From the NCBI GenBank assembly GCA_030590765.1, contig JAUVCP010000141.1, positions 1-6,164 of the forward strand: a stretch of DNA of 6,164 nucleotides, given 5' to 3'. Shown here in pieces: positions 1 through 6,164 of the stretch. The stretch is from Flavobacteriaceae bacterium (GTDB taxonomy: Bacteria; Bacteroidota; Bacteroidia; Flavobacteriales; Flavobacteriaceae). The notes below the pieces were generated by a model, which searched no databases, had not been told where the DNA came from, and saw only the letters and a program-made list of their open reading frames with translations. Made by a program: the position numbers and the translations under genes. How positions within the stretch are numbered: the first letter of the stretch is position 1; every line of letters starts with the position of its first letter.

Positions 1-162
1 TTTTATTTTGTTACTAAATTTAGTTTTTCCTATAAATAGGTTAATGTTACCACGACTTAAATTATCATAAATAATTATTTCTTTTACTTTAGGATTTTTT
101 TCAAGCTCGTATGTTAATTCTGTTCCAATATATCCGGTACCGCCAGTGATTAATATTTTCAT
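1..162 (-). CDS. NAD-dependent epimerase/dehydratase, extended SDR family (N-terminal fragment)
   Basis: Only the first 54 codons are present; the gene runs off the left edge, and family members are usually 300-340 residues. The protein opens with a Rossmann fold: a short beta strand, then the dinucleotide-binding glycine motif GGTGYIG at residues 7-13. The second strand ends in YDNLSRGN (residues 32-39), where Asp33 would bind the NAD ribose. This pattern is typical of GalE-like nucleotide-sugar epimerases and dehydratases, but the catalytic YxxxK and the substrate-specific region lie outside the window, so the exact reaction cannot be named. The start is the only ATG after an in-frame TGA at 187-189; no Shine-Dalgarno sequence is visible. 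It lies 87 bases downstream of cysH on the same strand with no promoter octamer between, so co-transcription is likely. Such enzymes often sit in surface-polysaccharide clusters, which is an inference here. Confidence 0.85.
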   Translation of the reverse strand, partial: MKILITGGTGYIGTELTYELEKNPKVKEIIIYDNLSRGNINLFIGKTKFSNKIK

Positions 163-249
163 TTTATAAGTTTTAATAGCTAAAGATCATGCTAGTTTAA
201 AATTAAGATGTCTTTCATAAATTATTCGATTAACTTCGAACTTTCCTTT

Positions 250-903
250 CTATTTCCCAGCAAGATCAGTATGTAATCCACATTCGGTTTTGTTTAAGCC
301 TGACCACCTACCAGATCTACTATTTTTATAATCAAATTTTTGAGTACAAGGTTCGCAACCTATACTTAAATATCCTTTAGTTTCTAATGGGTGTTTTGGT
401 AAATTGTATTGTTTAATATAATCGAATATCATTTTATTATTCCAATCTAAAATAGGGTGGAAGCGTTTACACCCAAATGCTCCATCTTGTTCTACTTTCA
501 TGTTTTTGCGATTTAAATTTTGGTCAGCACGTATTCCGTTTATCCAAATATCGTATTCTGCTAAAACAGTTTCCATAGGTTGCGTTTTATTAATAAAACA
601 ACAATGATCAGGGTCTGAAGTAAATAAAAAATTATCACTACAATCTTTTTGATGAATTCTAGATACTGATGAACTCAGATTTACTAGGTTTAGCTTAAGC
701 TGATTAACAATTTTATCTCGAAATATCAATGTTTCAGGAAATAAAAAGCCTGTATTGATAAACATTACAGGAATTGAGTTGTCAATTTGACTTATAATAT
801 GTAAAAGAGGTATACTATGTGTTTGAAAAGAAGAGGTTATAAAAAGTTTTAAACCTTCTTTTTTGTATTTTTCGATGTTATTTTTAATATGATCTAAAGT
901 CAT
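250..903 (-). CDS. cysH: Phosphoadenylyl/adenylyl-sulfate reductase family protein (CysH-like, probable [4Fe-4S] APS reductase)
   Basis: A complete 217-residue protein of the PP-loop CysH family, which reduces APS or PAPS to sulfite with thioredoxin or glutaredoxin in the cytoplasm. The catalytic C-terminal motif ECGLH is at residues 207-211 (Cys208), preceded by SGRW at 197-200. Cys101-Cys102 and Cys183-x-x-Cys186 are 80 residues apart, the spacing known for the [4Fe-4S] cluster of APS-dependent reductases, so APS is the more likely substrate. The nucleotide loop is TSSFQTHS (23-30), followed by TGFLFPET (51-58) and GIRADQN (123-129). These depart from usual APS-reductase motifs: His29 sits where Asp is common, Asn105 where an Arg follows the CC pair, and Ala126 where Arg is common. 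This suggests a divergent subgroup. An in-frame TGA two codons upstream fixes ATG 901-903 as the earliest start. The sugar epimerase gene follows; cysD, cysN and cysC are not in the window. Confidence 0.88.
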   Translation of the reverse strand: MTLDHIKNNIEKYKKEGLKLFITSSFQTHSIPLLHIISQIDNSIPVMFINTGFLFPETLIFRDKIVNQLKLNLVNLSSSVSRIHQKDCSDNFLFTSDPDHCCFINKTQPMETVLAEYDIWINGIRADQNLNRKNMKVEQDGAFGCKRFHPILDWNNKMIFDYIKQYNLPKHPLETKGYLSIGCEPCTQKFDYKNSRSGRWSGLNKTECGLHTDLAGK

Positions 904-911
904 AAATCAAT

Positions 912-917
912 CTTCTT
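912..917 (-). promoter_or_regulatory. Weak ribosome binding site of cysH
   Basis: The minus strand reads AAGAAG, ending 8 bases before the cysH ATG. It is a partial purine-rich Shine-Dalgarno match at normal spacing. Such sites are often weak or absent in Bacteroidota, so its importance is uncertain. Confidence 0.35.
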
Positions 918-928
918 TAAAAGTGAGT

Positions 929-936
929 CAAATGTA
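929..936 (-). promoter_or_regulatory. Candidate -7 promoter element for cysH
   Basis: The minus strand reads TACATTTG, an exact match to the Bacteroidota -7 consensus TAnnTTTG, 25 bases upstream of the cysH ATG. This would give a leader of roughly 20 bases that includes the AAGAAG site. No clear TTG -33 element is seen about 20 bases further upstream, and in A+T-rich DNA the octamer can arise by chance, so this is only a candidate. Confidence 0.4.
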
Positions 937-978
937 ATAATTTCAGTTTTTTTAACACTAGTTTTTTTTATTAATTAT

Positions 979-986
979 TACTTTTG
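979..986 (+). promoter_or_regulatory. Candidate -7 promoter element for rdgB
   Basis: TACTTTTG is an exact match to the Bacteroidota -7 consensus TAnnTTTG, 22 bases before the rdgB ATG. Initiation a few bases downstream would leave a very short leader. No convincing TTG -33 element is visible at the expected distance. It faces away from the cysH candidate, which fits the divergent gene arrangement. Confidence 0.4.
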
Positions 987-1008
987 TTTTGATTAAATAT
1001 ATAAGTAT

Positions 1009-1590
1009 ATGAAACTGGTCTTTGCGAGTAATAATAAAAATAAAATAACTGAAATTAAAGCTTTGTTGCCTAGTATTTTTAAAATACTAAGTTTAGAAGA
1101 TATAGGTTGTACAGAAGAAATTGAAGAAACTGAAAATACTATTGCAGGAAATGCTAAATTAAAAGCAGATTATATAACAAAGAAATATGGTTACGACTGT
1201 TTTGCAGATGATACAGGATTAGAAGTTGATGCTTTAAACGGAGCTCCAGGAGTTTATTCGGCAAGATATGCAGGTGAAAATGTTACCTATGAAGATAATG
1301 TGCAAAAAATGCTAAAAGAAATGAAAGGGAGAGAAAATAGAAATGCACAATTTAAAACAGTAATAGCTTTAAATTTAGGAGCTAAGCAGTCTTTATTTGA
1401 AGGAATTTGCAAAGGAGAAATTACAAATGAAAAACACGGAAATGATGGATTTGGCTATGATCCAATATTTCGCCCTAGTGGTTTTAAACAAACATTTGCA
1501 GAGATGAACTTAAAAGAAAAAGGATTAATATCACATAGAGGATTAGCTACCAAAAAATTAATTGAATTTTTAAAAGAAAAAACTAAATAG
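1009..1590 (+). CDS. rdgB: XTP/dITP diphosphatase (non-canonical purine NTP pyrophosphatase, RdgB/HAM1 family)
   Basis: A complete 193-residue protein of normal family length. RdgB/HAM1 enzymes hydrolyse dITP, ITP and XTP to the monophosphate and pyrophosphate, keeping deaminated purines out of DNA and RNA. The family signatures appear in order: the N-terminal phosphate-binding segment FASNNKNK (residues 5-12), a conserved acidic Glu41 region, the catalytic and metal-binding block ADDTGLEVDAL (66-76) with Asp67 and Asp68, then GAPGVYSARYAG (78-89), GNDGFGYDPIF (144-154) for base recognition, and SHRGLA (175-180). No motif is missing. ATG 1009-1011 is the only normal start after an in-frame TAA at 994-996; there is no Shine-Dalgarno match, as is common in Bacteroidota. 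It is transcribed alone: divergent from cysH and convergent with the cytochrome b gene, 41 bases away, with no obvious terminator between them. Confidence 0.97.
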   Translation: MKLVFASNNKNKITEIKALLPSIFKILSLEDIGCTEEIEETENTIAGNAKLKADYITKKYGYDCFADDTGLEVDALNGAPGVYSARYAGENVTYEDNVQKMLKEMKGRENRNAQFKTVIALNLGAKQSLFEGICKGEITNEKHGNDGFGYDPIFRPSGFKQTFAEMNLKEKGLISHRGLATKKLIEFLKEKTK

Positions 1591-1631
1591 ATTTATATTC
1601 AATATTTTGAGCTACCAAATTTAACCAACAA

Positions 1632-2183
1632 CTATTTATCTCCTCCAATCATTTTAGAAACAATGCCTTTTTTAGATCCTAGTTCTGCTAAAATAATTCC
1701 TACAAAGTGTAAAACTAAAAACGGAACTATATAGTAAAGGGTTAATTTATGAATATCTTCAGTTGTTTTGTGTATAAAATCAGGACCGAATTTAATTAAT
1801 AACCCTGTTATTAAAGTAATTGATAATAACACATAGAAGATTCGGTATACCCAAGCTTGAAATTTTTCTTTAGAAGTTTTGGGATCAAATGCTTTTTTCT
1901 TTTTAATATGGAATAACATTCTTAAAACAAAAGCACCCGTTGCTACATAACCAATAGTTATATGCCAATCAAACATGGGTTTACGTATTTGTTTTGCAAT
2001 TTTTATGGCTTGTTCTTTACTTATAGTAACATCAATAGCAGAAAGTTTATTTATTAATATTTCTGCAACATGATTTTTTTCCATCCAGTTTAATCGCAAG
2101 AATACAGTTAAAAGGATAAATGAAATAGAAAAAGCCAATGCCCAATGCAAAATTCTATCTGCTAAAGTATATGAGGTTTTCAT
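1632..2183 (-). CDS. Cytochrome b561-type four-helix membrane protein
   Basis: A complete 183-residue integral membrane protein of the prokaryotic cytochrome b561 / Ni,Fe-hydrogenase b-type cytochrome group. Four hydrophobic helices lie at about 10-31, 72-92, 111-133 and 144-168. The likely haem-ligand histidines match the family pattern of one per helix: His13 (LHW), His74 (DWH), His145 (DIH) and His159 (VLH). The protein therefore probably holds two b haems and passes electrons across or along the inner membrane. The segment between helices 1 and 2 (about 34-71) is an extended amphipathic loop, and the 93-110 loop is Lys-rich, suggesting the cytoplasmic side. No redox partner gene is adjacent, so donor and acceptor are unknown. 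An in-frame TAA at 2193-2195 limits the start to ATG 2181-2183. The gene lies 93 bases downstream of parC on the same strand but is probably independently transcribed. Confidence 0.88.
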   Translation of the reverse strand: MKTSYTLADRILHWALAFSISFILLTVFLRLNWMEKNHVAEILINKLSAIDVTISKEQAIKIAKQIRKPMFDWHITIGYVATGAFVLRMLFHIKKKKAFDPKTSKEKFQAWVYRIFYVLLSITLITGLLIKFGPDFIHKTTEDIHKLTLYYIVPFLVLHFVGIILAELGSKKGIVSKMIGGDK

Positions 2184-2200
2184 TTTATGAATTTATAAAT

Positions 2201-2208
2201 CAAATTTA
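2201..2208 (-). promoter_or_regulatory. Candidate -7 promoter element for the cytochrome b gene
   Basis: The minus strand reads TAAATTTG, an exact TAnnTTTG match 17 bases upstream of the cytochrome ATG. No clear TTG -33 element is present about 20 bases upstream. It would let the gene be expressed separately from parE-parC. Confidence 0.38.
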
Positions 2209-2244
2209 GTGAATAATTGATTTAGATTGAAAATAAATAGCATG

Positions 2245-2277
2245 AAGTGTTTTACTGTTTTTAGTTATAAAATACTT
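2245..2277 (-). terminator. Weak hairpin after parC, possible terminator
   Basis: An imperfect inverted repeat pairs 2245-2254 with 2268-2277, overlapping the last base of the parC stop codon. On the minus-strand transcript the stem is about ten pairs with one A-C mismatch, mostly A-U, and the loop is about 13 bases. The following transcript (about 2230-2244) is T-rich but not an unbroken U tract. This makes it a poor intrinsic terminator by classical standards. Confidence 0.25.
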
Positions 2278-4880
2278 TAAAACAAAGCAGTTTGTCCTTC
2301 ATCAGTATTTTCATTATCATCTGAATTATTATTTTCATCACCTTTAATTATTTCTTCTTCAACCAAATCAACATCATTAATTTCAGGAGCTTTATATGGT
2401 AAAGAGTCTAATAGATTTACTTGTTTTATTTTATCGGTAGTTAATTGATTACCAAGTGATTTAATGCCTTTTATTGCAATAAATTCTTCAAAATTTATTT
2501 TTTCGTTTTCTAAACTTCTTTTTGAATAAATTACTTCTGCTACAGGGCGATAATCAACAGCAATAATTTGTAATTTAGAATTGGGATGATCCGAAATAAA
2601 TTTTTCTTCTCTATCAGGATGTTCAACCATAAAACGTTTTACATAATAACGCTCTCTTTCTCCATCTAGATATACTGCAGAAATAGGTTTGTTTGGTTCC
2701 CACTTCTCTAAAACAATCATATCATTATCAAAATGAGCATTTAAATTTGGAATAATTGTTTTTATTTCCCCTTTTTGGGTAATAATTAGCAATCTATCCT
2801 CCGAAGTAAACTCACCCAATAAATCACCTCTGTCATCTACATTAAGTCGTTGTACTGTTTCGTCAAACCAAATTTTTCGGGGTTTTAATGTAGAGGCGCC
2901 TTTTTCTTTTAACTCTATTTTTTTAACAGTGTATTTGGTAACGGTGTTGCCTCTACTAGCTCTCCCTTTTATGGCTAAATCTGCAAAATTAATATCCCAT
3001 TTTAGTTTTTTTACACTACCAACTGCACGTAAATTAACTGTAATTATTTCAGCTTCTCCATTAGGATTTGCAGTAAAATATAAGAGTTTAGAGCCTTTCG
3101 TTCCTGCAGTTAAGTCATATTCTTTGTCTCGTGTAACCGCTGTAACCAAAAAGCGTTTCATATAAGTTGTACCACCTTTACCGTCGGTATAAATTAGGTT
3201 GTAAACAGTTCGTTTGTCTTTCTTTTTGAATACTGCTACATGTATAATATTTTTACCAACAAATGTTTTACTATCTACTTTGCTCACAATCATTTTACCA
3301 TCATTTCTAAAAACGATAACATCATCAATATCAGAGCAATCTCCAACAAATTCATCTTTTCTCAATGAAGTTCCAATAAATCCTTCTACACGGTTTACAT
3401 ATAATTTTGCATTGCGCATTACTACTTTTGTTGCAACGATATCTTCAAAGATCCTAATTTCTGTTTTTCTTTCTCTTCCTTTTCCGTATTTGAGTTTTAA
3501 ATTTTTAAAATAATCAATTGTAAAATCAATAATATGCTCTAAATGATCTTTGACCTGAGCAATTTTTTCTTCAAGACCTTCAATAAATTGTTTTGCCTTA
3601 TCAATATCAAATTTTGATATTTTTTTAATTTTAATTTCTGTCAGGCGGATGATATCGTCTTTGGTTACAGCTCTTTTTAAATGGCTGATAAAAGGTTGTA
3701 AGCCTTTATCTATAGCATCAATAACACCATCCCAGGTTTCTTCTTCTTCAATATCACGATAAATTCTATTCTCTATAAATATTCTTTCCAGCGAAGAAAA
3801 ATGCCACTGTTCTTCTAACTCATTCAATTGAATTTCTAGTTCGGCCTTTAGCAGTTCAACCGTATGATTTGTTGAATATTTTAAAACATCACATACTCCT
3901 ATAAATACAGGTTTATTCTCTTGAATGATACAGCACAAAGGAGAAATGGACATTTCACAATTGGTAAAAGCATACAGAGCATCAATTGTCTTGTCGGGTG
4001 ATATACCGCTTGGAATATGAATTAAAATTTCAACATTCTTTGCTGTATTATCTTCAATTTTTTTGATCTTAATTTTACCTTTATCGTTGGCTTTTAAGAT
4101 AGAATCGATCAGTGAAGTAGTGGTAGAGCCAAAGGGAATTTCATTTATAACAAGTGTAGATTTATCCTTTTGATGAATTTTGGCACGAACTCTAACTTTT
4201 CCACCACGCTTGCCATCATTGTAATTGGTTACATCAGCAATTCCACCTGTTAAAAAATCAGGGATTATATTAAATGATCTTCCTTTTAAGATCTTTATGG
4301 AGGCATCAATTAATTCATTAAAATTATGAGGTAAAATTTTTGTAGATAAACCAACCGCTATACCTTCGGCTCCCTGGGTTAATAGTAAAGGAAATTTTAC
4401 AGGGAGATCAACGGGCTCTTTTCTTCTGCCATCATAAGATGCCTGCCATTCAGTAGTTTTTGGATTAAATACAACAGATAAAGCAAATTTTGATAATCTG
4501 GCTTCTATATATCTGGATGCTGCTGCTCTGTCACCGGTTAATATATTTCCCCAGTTTCCCTGCATGTCAATGAGCAATTCTTTTTGCCCTAATTGAACCA
4601 TAGCATCTGCAATACTAGCATCTCCATGCGGGTGATACTGCATAGTGTGACCAACTAAATTTGCTACTTTGTTGTAACGACCATCATCCAGATCTTTCAT
4701 AGACTGCATGATACGTCTTTGAACAGGTTTAAATCCATCATCAATTGCAGGTACTGCTCTTTCTAAAATAACATAGGATGCATAATCTAAAAACCATTCT
4801 TTATACATACCTGACACTTTAGTTATCGTATCGGTATTTTGGTTTTTATCTTGTTCTATATTTTCGTTTTCTTCTTCCAT
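2277..4880 (-). CDS. parC: DNA topoisomerase IV subunit A
   Basis: A complete 867-residue type IIA topoisomerase A subunit. With ParE it forms a heterotetramer that decatenates and relaxes DNA by ATP-driven strand passage. The winged-helix cleavage domain carries KPVQRRI (51-57), YHPHGD (82-87) and the catalytic pair Arg123-Tyr124 in AAASRYIEARLS. GIAVG at 173-177 supplies the DNA-bending Ile174. A tower and a coiled-coil gate follow (about 180-480), then a beta-pinwheel-like C-terminal domain (about 485-825). The pinwheel lacks a good GyrA box (QRRGGKG); GRASRGN at 639-645 may be its remnant, which favours topoisomerase IV over gyrase. Both ends are acidic, low-complexity tails (1-18 and 836-863). 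At the position of the quinolone-contact Ser of GyrA (Ser83) the residue is Ala88, with Asp92 at the acidic site. It follows parE on the same strand; the upstream in-frame codons offer no other start. Confidence 0.96.
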   Translation of the reverse strand: MEEENENIEQDKNQNTDTITKVSGMYKEWFLDYASYVILERAVPAIDDGFKPVQRRIMQSMKDLDDGRYNKVANLVGHTMQYHPHGDASIADAMVQLGQKELLIDMQGNWGNILTGDRAAASRYIEARLSKFALSVVFNPKTTEWQASYDGRRKEPVDLPVKFPLLLTQGAEGIAVGLSTKILPHNFNELIDASIKILKGRSFNIIPDFLTGGIADVTNYNDGKRGGKVRVRAKIHQKDKSTLVINEIPFGSTTTSLIDSILKANDKGKIKIKKIEDNTAKNVEILIHIPSGISPDKTIDALYAFTNCEMSISPLCCIIQENKPVFIGVCDVLKYSTNHTVELLKAELEIQLNELEEQWHFSSLERIFIENRIYRDIEEEETWDGVIDAIDKGLQPFISHLKRAVTKDDIIRLTEIKIKKISKFDIDKAKQFIEGLEEKIAQVKDHLEHIIDFTIDYFKNLKLKYGKGRERKTEIRIFEDIVATKVVMRNAKLYVNRVEGFIGTSLRKDEFVGDCSDIDDVIVFRNDGKMIVSKVDSKTFVGKNIIHVAVFKKKDKRTVYNLIYTDGKGGTTYMKRFLVTAVTRDKEYDLTAGTKGSKLLYFTANPNGEAEIITVNLRAVGSVKKLKWDINFADLAIKGRASRGNTVTKYTVKKIELKEKGASTLKPRKIWFDETVQRLNVDDRGDLLGEFTSEDRLLIITQKGEIKTIIPNLNAHFDNDMIVLEKWEPNKPISAVYLDGERERYYVKRFMVEHPDREEKFISDHPNSKLQIIAVDYRPVAEVIYSKRSLENEKINFEEFIAIKGIKSLGNQLTTDKIKQVNLLDSLPYKAPEINDVDLVEEEIIKGDENNNSDDNENTDEGQTALF

Positions 4881-4889
4881 TCTTAATTT

Positions 4890-4895
4890 CTTTCC
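4890..4895 (-). promoter_or_regulatory. Ribosome binding site of parC, inside a small inverted repeat
   Basis: The minus strand reads GGAAAG, ending 9 bases before the parC ATG, a better Shine-Dalgarno match than at the other genes here. It overlaps the 3' arm of a perfect 6-bp inverted repeat (4889-4894 with 4901-4906, 6-base loop). No TAnnTTTG octamer lies in the parE-parC gap, so parC is likely translated from the parE transcript. Confidence 0.45.
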
Positions 4896-4928
4896 AATTT
4901 GAAAGAGTTTAATATTTTGAGATAAATT

Positions 4929-6164
4929 TTAATTTTCTTCTAACAGATCCAGTTCAACTTTTAGATTATTGATGATGAATTTTTGTCTGTCGGGAGTGTT
5001 TTTCCCCATATAGAATTCAAGTAGCTGATCAATTGAGGTTTCCTTATCCATCATTACCGGATCGAGTCTGATATTCTTCCCAATAAAATGAACAAATTCA
5101 TTAGGTGAAATTTCTCCAAGTCCTTTAAACCTTGTCATTTCAGGTTTTCCTCTTAATTTTCGAATAGCATTTTTCTTTTCTTCTTCAGAGTAACAGTAAA
5201 AAGTTTCTTTTTTATCTCTTACCCTAAAAAGTGGTGTATCTAAAATATACAAATGCCCTTCTTTGATCACTTCCGGGAAAAATTGAAGAAAAAAGGTGAT
5301 CAATAATAATCGGATATGCATTCCATCTACATCAGCATCTGTAGCAATTACAATATTGTTATATCTTAAATTTTCAATACCATCTTCAATATTCAATGCT
5401 GACTGCAATAAATTGAATTCTTCATTTTCATAAACAATCTTTTTACTTAACCCGTAAGAATTCAATGGTTTACCTTTTAAGCTAAAAACAGCCTGTGTAT
5501 TTACATTTCGTGATTTTGTGATAGAACCACTTGCAGAATCTCCCTCGGTAATAAAAAGAGAGCTGTCTAAACGATCATCTTTTTTCATTTCATTCAAATG
5601 CACTCTGCAATCACGTAATTTTTTATTGTGTAAACTTGCTTTTTTAGCCCTTTCACGGGCTATTTTACGAATACCTGATAATTCCTTTCTTTCTTTTTCT
5701 GCTTGCAAGATCCTACGCTGTATCTTTTCAGCTGTTTCCGGATTTCGATGTAAATAATTATCAAGTCTTCGCTTGACAAAATCATTGATAAAAGTACGAA
5801 CGGTTGGTAATCCACCACCCATTTCTGTGGAGCCCAGTTTTGTTTTGGTCTGACTTTCAAAAATAGGTTCCATCACTTTGATACTGATAGCAGTAACTAT
5901 GGATTTTCGAATATCAGATGCCTCATAATTTTTTCCAAAAAAATCACGAATTGTTTTTACTATAGATTCTCTATAAGCATTTTGATGTGTGCCTCCCTGT
6001 GTTGTGTGTTGTCCATTTACAAAAGAGTGAAATTCTTCACTATATTGTGATTTACTGTATGTTAAAGCAATTTCAATATCTTCTTCCATCAAATGAATAA
6101 TAGGGAAAAGCTTTGATTCTTCAACAATATTCTCTTCTAAAAGGTCTTTTAAACCATTTTCTGA
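4929..6164 (-). CDS. parE: DNA topoisomerase IV subunit B (C-terminal part, 5' end outside window)
   Basis: The last 411 codons of the ATPase subunit of topoisomerase IV. The frame stays open to the right edge, so an apparent start near 6087-6092 (TTG-ATG) is internal, not a true start. Family length is about 620-630 residues, so roughly 210 residues, the GHKL ATPase domain, are missing. Numbered from the window edge, the fragment has the transducer motif GGTH at 57-60, the QTK loop QTKTK at 105-109 whose Lys107 would contact the ATP phosphate, and the Toprim domain: EGDSASG from Glu207, then TDADVDG at 275-281 with Asp276 and Asp278 as Mg2+ ligands, and FKGLGE at 346-351. The Toprim site, with the ParC tyrosine, makes the DNA cleavage centre. 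It is followed by parC after 48 bases in the same frame, the expected parE-parC operon. No defects are seen. Confidence 0.96.
   Translation of the reverse strand, partial: SENGLKDLLEENIVEESKLFPIIHLMEEDIEIALTYSKSQYSEEFHSFVNGQHTTQGGTHQNAYRESIVKTIRDFFGKNYEASDIRKSIVTAISIKVMEPIFESQTKTKLGSTEMGGGLPTVRTFINDFVKRRLDNYLHRNPETAEKIQRRILQAEKERKELSGIRKIARERAKKASLHNKKLRDCRVHLNEMKKDDRLDSSLFITEGDSASGSITKSRNVNTQAVFSLKGKPLNSYGLSKKIVYENEEFNLLQSALNIEDGIENLRYNNIVIATDADVDGMHIRLLLITFFLQFFPEVIKEGHLYILDTPLFRVRDKKETFYCYSEEEKKNAIRKLRGKPEMTRFKGLGEISPNEFVHFIGKNIRLDPVMMDKETSIDQLLEFYMGKNTPDRQKFIINNLKVELDLLEEN

Noticed and set aside
1..162. The SDR gene as UDP-sulfoquinovose synthase (SqdB/Agl3), which would use sulfite from cysH.
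   Set aside because: Those enzymes carry a GGDGYCGW-type or closely similar glycine motif; this one has GGTGYIGTEL, typical of general epimerases. The rest of the gene is not in the window, so the idea is unsupported.
163..249. Possible promoter, terminator or small gene between cysH and the SDR gene.
   Set aside because: No TAnnTTTG octamer on the minus strand, no stable hairpin and no credible open frame were seen; it is best read as an operon spacer.
1584..1638. A 7-bp inverted repeat (1584-1590 with 1632-1638) spanning the convergent rdgB and cytochrome stop codons, as a bidirectional terminator.
   Set aside because: The arms are simply the two AAA-TAG gene ends plus one base; the 41-base spacer, A+T-only stem and lack of a T tract make termination unlikely. 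A 4-bp stem at 1606-1619 is also too weak.
2929..3513. Two plus-strand open frames of 78 and 99 codons opposite parC.
   Set aside because: They lie wholly antisense to a strongly conserved coding region and show no recognisable domain or start signal; they are reading-frame shadows.
5518..5860. Small frames within parE on both strands (5518-5757 plus, 5660-5860 minus).
   Set aside because: They overlap the conserved ParE reading frame and show no features of their own.
6087..6092. A TTG-ATG start that would make a short, ATPase-less ParE protein.
   Set aside because: The upstream frame is open to the window edge and encodes ParE-like sequence, with no ribosome binding site or promoter octamer at this point; the gene is cut by the window.

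Overview
The window looks like chromosomal DNA from a member of the Bacteroidota, probably a flavobacterium-like lineage; genus cannot be decided from this sequence. The evidence is the strong A+T bias, mostly weak or absent Shine-Dalgarno sequences, three intergenic octamers matching the Bacteroidota -7 element TAnnTTTG, and a topoisomerase IV pair whose sequence style (for example HPHGDASI in subunit A) fits that phylum.

Right part (about 2277-6164, minus strand): a parE-parC operon encoding topoisomerase IV. parE enters from the right edge without its ATPase domain. It carries the GGTH transducer motif, the QTK loop and a full Toprim site. It is followed after 48 bases by complete parC, with catalytic Arg-Tyr, intercalating Ile and a degenerate C-terminal pinwheel. 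The two genes lie in the same reading frame, separated by one TAA and 16 sense codons.

Middle (about 1632-2276, minus strand): a small four-helix, four-histidine cytochrome b561-type membrane protein, probably with its own promoter. A weak hairpin directly after parC may separate the two units.

Left-centre (904-1590): rdgB, a house-cleaning XTP/dITP pyrophosphatase, is the only plus-strand gene. It converges on the cytochrome gene with a 41-base gap and diverges from cysH across a 105-base gap that holds a candidate promoter in each direction.

Left part (1-903, minus strand): a cysH-family reductase with the four cysteines of a [4Fe-4S] APS reductase but several altered substrate-site motifs, then the first 54 codons of an extended-SDR nucleotide-sugar epimerase/dehydratase. 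This pair may be the beginning of a surface-polysaccharide or sulfur-linked sugar cluster continuing off the left edge. Most of the window is ordinary core genome; the divergent cysH and its sugar-enzyme neighbour are the part most worth following. No RNA gene, mobile element, CRISPR array or convincing new system is visible.
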